A DNA stretch of 64,000 nt from Flagellimonas sp. MMG031 (lineage in GTDB: Bacteria > Bacteroidota > Bacteroidia > Flavobacteriales > Flavobacteriaceae), in NCBI RefSeq assembly GCF_040112705.1, contig NZ_CP157804.1, positions 188,501-252,500 on the forward strand. Direction: 5' to 3'. The notes beneath the pieces were generated by a model, which was not told the origin of the DNA, made no database searches, and saw only the letters and a program-made list of their open reading frames with translations. The number at the start of each line of letters is the position of its first letter. Position 1 is the first letter of the stretch. Below are positions 54,601 to 61,362 of this stretch, in pieces. The position numbers were made by a program, and so were the translations under genes.

Positions 54601-55013
54601 AAGAGGTAATGGCCAAATCGATAGTGAAAAAAGCGGAAACCTCAGCATCAGTAATCGCCATAAATGAAGGCAACGGTACGTTTACGATCAAAAATCTTCC
54701 CGCTCGGGTACAGTTGTCCTGCGTTTGTGATATCACTTGTACTGATGTCAACAACGATGGCAATTTGGATTTGATCATGGCCGGGAACAACTACGAATTC
54801 AAACCGCAATTTTCCCGATTGGATGCCAGCCAAGGCAATCTCCTTTTGGGCGATGGGCAGCTTGGCTTTACATGGCAAGATTATGAAACCAGTGGATTCA
54901 AGGTTCGGGATGAAGTAAAATACCTGAAGCAATTCAAGGACAAAAACGGAAAAACTTACGTTATTGCGGCCGTAAACAATAACAAACCAAAGATTTTTGC
55001 CATCAATGAATAG
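51666..55013 (+). CDS. FG-GAP/VCBS-repeat lipoprotein with ASPIC/UnbV domain (2 of 3)
   Basis: 1,115 residues, starting one base position after the previous stop. The lipobox is VLLGLSACNSKKED. It opens with GVTFINKVENRKDFNIFKYRNFYNGGGVAIGDVNNDG, the same layout as its neighbours. FG-GAP repeats are DINHDGLLDIYV, DYDKDGDLDAYIL, DLDNDGDLDLVI and DADGDGDLDLVV. The ASPIC/UnbV block holds ELIPSRGFQSS and DSIRIVWPDERTQKF. The three proteins align end to end by eye, so they came from gene duplication and have since diverged strongly. It overlaps the third copy by eight bases. Confidence 0.88.
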   Translation: MKLKYITLSLVLLGLSACNSKKEDQTAQEAKKETLFTLLSPEESGVTFINKVENRKDFNIFKYRNFYNGGGVAIGDVNNDGLQDIYLTGNMEPNRLYLNKGNMKFEDISEQAGVLGNKPWSTGVVMVDINHDGLLDIYVCNAGNMEGNNHDNDLYINNGDLTFTEKAEEYNLAKTGFTTHASFFDYDKDGDLDAYILNNSNIPVSSLGYAEQRDVRAQDWEGVPDIFKGVGDMLLRNDDGKFVDVSEEAGIYGSLIGFGLGVLVTDFNGDLYPDIYVSNDFYERDYLYINQKDGTFSEEINDWTSHLSLSAMGIDVADINNDGHNDIFITDMLPEKEHRVKSVMEFEGYNVFNLKQNKDFGQQYIQNTLQLNNGNGTFSEVAYYSGIHATDWSWAGLMFDMDNDGLKDIFITNGINHDLTDLDFVDFFANEIVQKMALTGKKESIDSIINKMPIKPQPNYAYKNNGDISFTNANEEWGFELPSRSNGAAYGDLDNDGDLDLVINNVNTPAYIYKNNTESQLNNNYIQLKFKGPQGNPFGVGTLAKLYFDGNIVNQELIPSRGFQSSIQYDMTIGLGKTAQLDSIRIVWPDERTQKFENVQANQVLNIEHTNATETYVLPKKEVKKSYLKEMDANFAAAHQEDSYNDFDYEGLISHKLSQEGPSLAVADVDGDGNEDFFIGGAKGQPGIVYLHRGNGRITAKNSASLEADKNFEDVAAAFFDADGDGDLDLVVGSGGNNVGMERTYVARLYLNDGNGNFSKSGNELPSTYKNIATIAPHDYDDDGDIDLFIGSRSVVGVYGISPDHLLLENMGDGTFTDVTERLGYDLKDAGMVTDSQWQDMDGDGKKDLIVTAEWDTPKIYKNTGRRLTKMDSSLDSLYGWWNTVETADLDGDGDQDLILGNQGLNLHYKPTEYAPMKLYINDYDNNGTIEQIMTLQENGGDYPIHQKRELTEQLPNLKKQNLKASDYAHRTIHQLFPEEVMAKSIVKKAETSASVIAINEGNGTFTIKNLPARVQLSCVCDITCTDVNNDGNLDLIMAGNNYEFKPQFSRLDASQGNLLLGDGQLGFTWQDYETSGFKVRDEVKYLKQFKDKNGKTYVIAAVNNNKPKIFAINE

Positions 55014-58000
55014 GTTTCTCATCATAATATTGATTACCCTTGGTGTTGTCTCCTGCAAAAAGGAAGGGAGTCTTTTTGAAAACCCCGAATCCCAAAAAAC
55101 AGGAGTTGAGTTTACGAATACCCTCACCCCTACTGATGATTTGAGCATATTGGATTACCTGTACTTCTACAACGGAGGAGGCGTATCCATCGGCGATATC
55201 AACAATGATGGCTTGCCGGACATCTTCTTCAGTGGAAACCAAGTCAAGAACAAATTGTACCTCAACAAGGGCAACCTACAGTTTGAGGACATCTCGACCT
55301 CCGCAGGAATAGAAGGCAATAGCAGTTGGAATACCGGCACCACCATGGCCGACATTAACGGGGATGGCTTATTGGACATCTACGTTTGTGCCGTAGTGGG
55401 CATTAATGGCTTCAATGGCTTCAATGAGCTGTATATCAACAATGGGGACAATACCTTTACCGAAAGTGCCGCGCAATATGGGCTGGATTTCGACTCGTAT
55501 AGTTCCAACGCCTCTTTTTTTGATTATGACCTTGATGGCGATTTGGACCTCTATCTACTTAACCATGCCGTACATACCCAAAACTCCTTTGGACGTTTTG
55601 ACCTGCGGTACGAACGTCGGTACGAAACTGGGGACAAACTGCTCCGCAACGACAACGGAAAGTTTACCGATGTAAGTGAAGAAGCCGGCATCTACGGCGG
55701 AATCAATGGATACGGACTTGGATTGGCCATTGCTGATTTTAATCAAGATGGCTACCCCGATATTTATGTGGGCAACGACTTCCACGAGGACGATTACTAC
55801 TACCTCAACAATGGCGACGGAACCTTTACCGAAAGCCTAAAAAAATATTTTGGTCACACCTCCAGATTTTCCATGGGGAACGACGTGGCCGACATCAACA
55901 ACGATGGCCGCCCTGATTTTCTTTCCTTGGATATGCTTCCCGAAGACGAAGTGGCACTAAAATCATCGGAAGGGGACGACAATGTCCAAACCCAAAAAAT
56001 GCGCATCGACCGTTTTGGGTACCACTATCAGTTTACCCGCAACATGCTTTTTGTGAACCAACCCGATGGCAACTTCATGGAAACCGCGCTAATGAGCGGC
56101 ATCGCTGCTACGGATTGGAGTTGGAGCGCCCTCTTTGGTGATTACGACCTGGACGGACAACAAGACGTCTTTATTTCGAACGGGATTCCGAAAAGACCGA
56201 ACGACCTTGATTTTATCAAATTTGTGTCCACAGAACAAATCAAACAAAAAATCGACAATACTAAACTGGTGGACCAAAAAGCACTGGAGCTGATGCCTTC
56301 GGGCAATGTTCATAACTACGTATTTAAGGGAAACAAAGACCTGCAATTTCAGGATATGTCCGAAATATGGGTGACCAAGGATACCCTGATTTCCGGTGCC
56401 ACCGCAATGGGCGATTTGGATGGTGACGGTGATTTGGATTTGGTTACCAACAATATCGACCATCCCGCATCGCTCTACATCAACAAAACCAACGGAAAGG
56501 GCAATTACCTAAAGGTAAAGTTCCACTATACCAAGAATAATAGATTCGGTATTGGCACCAAGGTGTATGCTTACAACAAGGAAGGACTTCAATTTAAGGA
56601 ACTATTTACCACTCGCGGGTTTCAGGCCTCTTCCGAACCTATGGTTCATTTTGGATATGCCTCGGACCAGCCTTTGGATTCCTTAAAAATTATTTGGCCC
56701 GATAAAACCTATCAAGTGCTGACGAACGTCAACTTGAACCAAACATTGACCATAAGTCCATCCAATACCCGACCGTTTGATTACGGCAGCATTAGTGCAA
56801 AGAAACAACCGATGTTTACTCCCGTGAACAATAGATTGGGCTTGGACTTTACACATGTGGAGGACAATTATACCGATTTTAACCGTGAAAAACTGATTCC
56901 CTATCAGATTTCCGATAGAGGTCCCGCCCTTGCCATTGGGGATTTAACAGGCGATGGAAAAGAAGATGTCTTTTTTGGAGGGTCCAAGTACATATCCTCC
57001 CGAATCTTTGTGCAACAGGATTCCATATTTGTGCCGAAACGTTTTGATAGCCTTCAAAAAGACTCCATCAAAGAGATAGTTTCCGCGAGCATTGCAGACT
57101 TTGACAATGACGGCAAGAATGATATTATCACCAGTTCCGGCGGCGGTGACTTTTATGGAACTTCGGAGGCTCTTTTAGATGCTTTTTACGTACAAAAAGA
57201 CACTGTATTTGAAGCCGTTGCACTACCAGAAATCTACCAAAACTCCTCGGTCGTCAAACCTTTCGACTTTGATGATGATGGTGATTTGGACGTGTTTATT
57301 GGTGGACATACACTAACCGGTAAATTTGGAACCCTGGCCACCTCGGTTTTGCTCGAGAACCAAGGAGGCAAATTTAAAGCCAGAAAAGAGTTTGAATCGT
57401 TCGCCAAAGGGATGGTTACCGATGCCATTTGGAGCGATTTTGATGGGGATTCCATCACCGACCTTATTTTGGTCGGGGAATGGATGGCCCCAAAATTCTT
57501 AAAATACCAGAACGGAGCGTTCACCGAAGTGGCACAATTGGATTTGACCGGACTTTGGCAGACCATTGAACCCTTTGATATGGATGGTGACGGGGACATG
57601 GACTACCTTTTGGGCAACTGGGGCACCAATTCCAAGTTTAAGGCATCCAAAAAACACCCCATGAGGCTTTATTTCAACGATTTTGATGAAAATGGTCAGA
57701 CCGAGACCATCACAGCCATGGAAAAGAACGGGAACTACTATGCCTTGGAAACCTTGGACGGACTAGCATCGCAATTGGTTTATCTCAAAAAGAAATATAC
57801 CACTTACAAATCCTTTGCCGGACAGACCATCGAAGAAATTTTCGGGGAAGATGCTTTGGATGCATCGACACTGTTGGAAGTAAACACCTTACAATCGGGC
57901 TATGCCAGAAACGACGGTGGCACATTTACCTTTGTCCCGTTCAACAATGCGCTTCAGGTATCTCCCATCATGTCCATTCTAGTGGACGATTTCGATGGGG

Positions 58001-58245
58001 ATGGCAAAAAGGAAGCACTTTTGGGAGGTAATTATTTTGGGGTAAAGCCCTACCACGGCAGATTGGACTCGTTTCCGGGCGCCCTTATCAAAAATGAAGA
58101 TGATATCGTTTTAGGAAACCAACTTGGGTTGGATTTTACCAAAAAATCGGTTCGTCATCTACAAACTTTTACAGTACAAAATCAAAAATATGTGTTGGCC
58201 GTCTTCAATGATGATGTAGCACAAGTATATAAAATCAATAAGTAA
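55006..58245 (+). CDS. FG-GAP/VCBS-repeat lipoprotein with ASPIC/UnbV domain (3 of 3)
   Basis: 1,079 residues. The ATG at 55006 is chosen because MNRFLIIILITLGVVSCKK is a lipoprotein signal; it overlaps the previous gene by eight bases. It has the same architecture: GGGVSIGDINNDGLPDIFF, DINGDGLLDIYV, DYDLDGDLDLYLL, DLDGDGDLDLVT, the ASPIC/UnbV block with LFTTRGFQASSEP and DSLKIIWPDKTYQVL, then more repeats. The overlap points to translational coupling. It ends ten bases before the haloperoxidase-like gene, which therefore probably shares the transcript. Confidence 0.88.
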   Translation: MNRFLIIILITLGVVSCKKEGSLFENPESQKTGVEFTNTLTPTDDLSILDYLYFYNGGGVSIGDINNDGLPDIFFSGNQVKNKLYLNKGNLQFEDISTSAGIEGNSSWNTGTTMADINGDGLLDIYVCAVVGINGFNGFNELYINNGDNTFTESAAQYGLDFDSYSSNASFFDYDLDGDLDLYLLNHAVHTQNSFGRFDLRYERRYETGDKLLRNDNGKFTDVSEEAGIYGGINGYGLGLAIADFNQDGYPDIYVGNDFHEDDYYYLNNGDGTFTESLKKYFGHTSRFSMGNDVADINNDGRPDFLSLDMLPEDEVALKSSEGDDNVQTQKMRIDRFGYHYQFTRNMLFVNQPDGNFMETALMSGIAATDWSWSALFGDYDLDGQQDVFISNGIPKRPNDLDFIKFVSTEQIKQKIDNTKLVDQKALELMPSGNVHNYVFKGNKDLQFQDMSEIWVTKDTLISGATAMGDLDGDGDLDLVTNNIDHPASLYINKTNGKGNYLKVKFHYTKNNRFGIGTKVYAYNKEGLQFKELFTTRGFQASSEPMVHFGYASDQPLDSLKIIWPDKTYQVLTNVNLNQTLTISPSNTRPFDYGSISAKKQPMFTPVNNRLGLDFTHVEDNYTDFNREKLIPYQISDRGPALAIGDLTGDGKEDVFFGGSKYISSRIFVQQDSIFVPKRFDSLQKDSIKEIVSASIADFDNDGKNDIITSSGGGDFYGTSEALLDAFYVQKDTVFEAVALPEIYQNSSVVKPFDFDDDGDLDVFIGGHTLTGKFGTLATSVLLENQGGKFKARKEFESFAKGMVTDAIWSDFDGDSITDLILVGEWMAPKFLKYQNGAFTEVAQLDLTGLWQTIEPFDMDGDGDMDYLLGNWGTNSKFKASKKHPMRLYFNDFDENGQTETITAMEKNGNYYALETLDGLASQLVYLKKKYTTYKSFAGQTIEEIFGEDALDASTLLEVNTLQSGYARNDGGTFTFVPFNNALQVSPIMSILVDDFDGDGKKEALLGGNYFGVKPYHGRLDSFPGALIKNEDDIVLGNQLGLDFTKKSVRHLQTFTVQNQKYVLAVFNDDVAQVYKINK

Positions 58246-58255
58246 TCGTTAGGCC

Positions 58256-59590
58256 ATGATAAAAAAAGGAATACTACTGATCGCAGCCATTTTGCTGGTT
58301 TTGGCATCTTGCCAGAAAAAAGAGGAACCCATTGAAATTTCTCCGGAGGAATTGCACGCTTCGGTGGACAAGGTCATTGAAATCATGATTCATGATATAT
58401 TTTCACCGCCCGTAGCCAGCAGAATTTTTGCGTACCCCAACATTGCCGCTTACGAAATTGTTGCCTTAAAAAATGACAAATACAAGTCGTTGGCGGGCCA
58501 AGTAACCGATTTAGGAAACATTCCCGCTCCTAAAAATGAGGAAAACATCAATTTTGAAATGGCTGCTTTGGTGGCCCACATGGATTTGAGCAAGCGTCTC
58601 ATTTTTTCGGAAGAACGGATGGAGACTTTCCGGGACAGCTTGTACACCATTTGGATGGACAAAAATGAACCCGTTTTTAACGCCTCTAAGGAATATGGTT
58701 TGGAAGTGGCCGATTTTATTGGGGAATGGATGAACAAAGACAATTATAAGGAGACCCGTACCATGCCCAAGTTCTCCGTGAATTCTGAAGATCCTTCGCG
58801 TTGGCAGCCCACTCCCCCAGCCTATATGAACGGTATTGAGCCCCACTGGGAAAAAATCCGTCCTTTTGCCATCGATTCAGCTCAGCAATTCAAGCCCATA
58901 CCCCCGCCAGAATTTTCCATGGAAGAAGATTCCCAGTTTTACAAAGAGGTGATGGAGGTTTACGAGGTTCGCAAAAACATGATCGGTAAAGGCGATAAAT
59001 CAGAAGAGATAGCCATTGCACAGTTTTGGGACTGTAACCCTTACGTTTCTGTGACCCGTGGACATTTGATGTTTGCCACCAAAAAGATTACGCCTGGTGC
59101 ACACTGGATAGGCATTACCAAAATCGCATCCCGTAAAACGAACTCCGATTTTGCCAAAACGGTTTATGCCTATACCAAGACATCCATTGCCATTGCCGAT
59201 GCCTTTATCAGCTGTTGGGACGAAAAGTACCGAAGCAATCTCATCCGCCCGGAAACCGTCATCAACGAGTACATCGACGACAGTTGGGAGCCAGTGTTGC
59301 AAACCCCGCCATTCCCAGAATACACAAGCGGACATAGTGTGGTCTCCGGAGCTGCGGCTATTGCACTGACCAGTATTTTTGGCGATAACTTTGCCTTTGA
59401 TGATGATACAGAAGTAGCCTACGGCCTTCCGGTACGTTCTTTTTCCTCGTTCAACCAAGCATCCGACGAGGCGGCATTGAGCCGAATGTACGGTGGTATC
59501 CATTATAGGGCGGCTATCGATGTTGGGATAAAGCAAGGTAGGGACCTAGGGAAATTTGTGGTCGATAAATTGGACATGACAAAAGGCTAA
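58256..59590 (+). CDS. Vanadium-dependent haloperoxidase / PAP2-type lipoprotein
   Basis: 444 residues with a lipobox (LLVLASCQKK). The C-terminal half carries the vanadate/phosphate-binding pattern of this superfamily: RSNLIRPETV, PPFPEYTSGHSVVSGAAA with the Ser-Gly-His, and SRMYGGIHYRAAIDVG with the Arg and His. Members are either haloperoxidases using vanadate or phosphatases using the same fold; motifs alone do not decide. It follows the three FG-GAP lipoproteins in one run of genes, so it probably acts at the cell surface with them. Confidence 0.88.
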   Translation: MIKKGILLIAAILLVLASCQKKEEPIEISPEELHASVDKVIEIMIHDIFSPPVASRIFAYPNIAAYEIVALKNDKYKSLAGQVTDLGNIPAPKNEENINFEMAALVAHMDLSKRLIFSEERMETFRDSLYTIWMDKNEPVFNASKEYGLEVADFIGEWMNKDNYKETRTMPKFSVNSEDPSRWQPTPPAYMNGIEPHWEKIRPFAIDSAQQFKPIPPPEFSMEEDSQFYKEVMEVYEVRKNMIGKGDKSEEIAIAQFWDCNPYVSVTRGHLMFATKKITPGAHWIGITKIASRKTNSDFAKTVYAYTKTSIAIADAFISCWDEKYRSNLIRPETVINEYIDDSWEPVLQTPPFPEYTSGHSVVSGAAAIALTSIFGDNFAFDDDTEVAYGLPVRSFSSFNQASDEAALSRMYGGIHYRAAIDVGIKQGRDLGKFVVDKLDMTKG

Positions 59591-59612
59591 TCCGTATTTT
59601 TGCTCCTTAGTT

Positions 59613-60512
59613 ATGAGGAAGATCAGTTCAATAATCCTTGCCCTTGTGGTAGGAGTGATTTTATGGTACTTTGTATTAAAACCCCAGGATTATCAGGTCA
59701 ATTTTAAGGCCAAGGCCATTCCTGGGACCATATTTGAATCGGTAAAGGCTTGGAACCAAGGATTTGATTCCGTTATACCGCTGGATTACGAAAGTCCTAG
59801 ACATTTTAGGCAAACCATTTTGGTAAACGATTCCCTGCAGGTATTTGAGTGGGAAATCCAAAAAGTGCATGACTCATTGAGCGAAGTTCAAGTAAACATA
59901 ACAGACTTGGATTATTCCTTCAATAATCGTTTGGGCGTCCCTTTTTCCGATACCGATTTTGAAAAAGGCTCCAGACGGTTACTTTTGGATTTCAACGATT
60001 TTTTGAACGACCATATCCAACTTTTTACAGTATCGATTGAAGGCGAAGAGGAAATATTTTCATCCTTTTGTGCCTGTATACCGCTTACCACCACCACGGA
60101 AGGCAAAGCTTTGGGCATGATGAAGAACCACAATTTTTTAAATGGTATCTTGCTTCAAAACCAAGTGCAATTGAACGGCCCTCCATTTGTTCAAGTAGTG
60201 GATTGGGACTTGAAGAACAACCGCCTGTCCTATAACTTCTGTAATCCCATAATCCGTTCGGAGAAACTTCCAGACCATCCAGATATCGTATACAAACGGA
60301 TATTCTCCCAAAACGCAATTAAAGCCATCTATCATGGCAATTATATCACGTCTGACAGAGCATGGTTCGCATTGTTGGATTATGCCGAGGAAAAGAACAT
60401 CCCTGTTGAGCGCACGCCGATAGAGGTTTTCTACAATAACCCCAATATGGGAGGGAATGAACTGGAGTGGACCACGGAAGTGTTTATGCCCATAAAGGAA
60501 AGTGATGAATAA
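59613..60512 (+). CDS. Membrane-anchored protein with GyrI-like (AraC effector-binding) C-terminal domain
   Basis: 299 residues. One N-terminal membrane helix (SSIILALVVGVILWYFVL) is followed by an SRPBCC-like region (residues 25-150: VNFKAKAIPGTIFESVKAWNQGF). The last 120 residues form a GyrI-like domain (AIKAIYHGNYITSDRAWFALLDYAEEKNIPVERTPIEVFYNNPN, then LEWTTEVFMPIKE). GyrI-like domains bind small hydrophobic ligands. The helix would place them on the membrane surface. The gene overlaps the next one by eight bases. Its role is unknown. Confidence 0.75.
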   Translation: MRKISSIILALVVGVILWYFVLKPQDYQVNFKAKAIPGTIFESVKAWNQGFDSVIPLDYESPRHFRQTILVNDSLQVFEWEIQKVHDSLSEVQVNITDLDYSFNNRLGVPFSDTDFEKGSRRLLLDFNDFLNDHIQLFTVSIEGEEEIFSSFCACIPLTTTTEGKALGMMKNHNFLNGILLQNQVQLNGPPFVQVVDWDLKNNRLSYNFCNPIIRSEKLPDHPDIVYKRIFSQNAIKAIYHGNYITSDRAWFALLDYAEEKNIPVERTPIEVFYNNPNMGGNELEWTTEVFMPIKESDE

Positions 60513-61362
60513 ATTATCCCTTTTATTGCTCGTCATGGTTGCGCAAACCTGTGCTCAGCAAAATTTTCTGCGCGAATTGGAACCCATGGGCGATCTTCCT
60601 TCCAAACTAAAGGAAGTATCGGGTCTTGAGCTCACGGATGACGGCCATTATTGGGTGATAGAAGACAGTGGTAACCAGGACGAAATTTATAAAATTGACG
60701 ACAAGGGCCACTTAAAGGAATCCTTGGAAATTGACCATGCCAAAAACGAGGATTGGGAGGATTTGGCCATGGATAAGGAGGGCAACCTGTATATCGGAGA
60801 CTTCGGGAACAATCAAAACGAACGGGATGACCTGGTCATATATAAAATCCCAAAAGACGAACTGGACAGAAAAAAGCCAAACGCCGACAAAATTAAGTTT
60901 CGGTATCCCCAACAAAACGATTTTCCGCCCAAAAAGGACAGTCTCTATTATGACACAGAGGGATTTTTTCACCTGAACGGGCATCTTTACATTTTCACCA
61001 AAAATCGAACACGGCCTTACTCCGGAAAAACATTGATGTATCGTGTACCTGACGAAGAAGGGTCTCACGAAGCCGAATTTTTGGGTTATCTTTTCCTTTG
61101 TGGGGACCAAAATCGCTGTTCGGTGACCAGTGCCGACATCTCACCGGATGGGAAAACCATTGCTCTTTTGAGCTATGGACTCGTTTTTTTGCTTACTGAC
61201 TTTACAGCACCGGACTTCTCCCAAGCCACCATTAAAATAGTGGATTTAAAAACCAACACTCAGATTGAATCGGTTTGTTTTGCGGACGACAAAACCCTTA
61301 TCATTGCCGATGAAAAGAATCCGTTTGGTGGGCAGCATTTGTATAAATACACTCGTGATTAA
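60505..61362 (+). CDS. Exported beta-propeller-like (SdiA-regulated type) protein
   Basis: 285 residues from the ATG at 60505. A GTG one codon earlier is in frame but less likely. The signal sequence is SLLLLVMVAQTCAQQ, possibly a lipobox. The repeated pattern VSGLELTDDGHYWVIEDSGNQDEIYKID, WEDLAMDKEGNLYIGDFGNNQNERDDLVIYKI and ESVCFADDKTLIIADE resembles a propeller of the SdiA-regulated/esterase-like type. Acidic residues in DSGNQDE and GDFGNNQ could bind calcium. Function is unknown. It is coupled to the GyrI-like gene upstream and convergent with the large outer-membrane gene, sharing four bases. Confidence 0.75.
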   Translation: MNKLSLLLLVMVAQTCAQQNFLRELEPMGDLPSKLKEVSGLELTDDGHYWVIEDSGNQDEIYKIDDKGHLKESLEIDHAKNEDWEDLAMDKEGNLYIGDFGNNQNERDDLVIYKIPKDELDRKKPNADKIKFRYPQQNDFPPKKDSLYYDTEGFFHLNGHLYIFTKNRTRPYSGKTLMYRVPDEEGSHEAEFLGYLFLCGDQNRCSVTSADISPDGKTIALLSYGLVFLLTDFTAPDFSQATIKIVDLKTNTQIESVCFADDKTLIIADEKNPFGGQHLYKYTRD

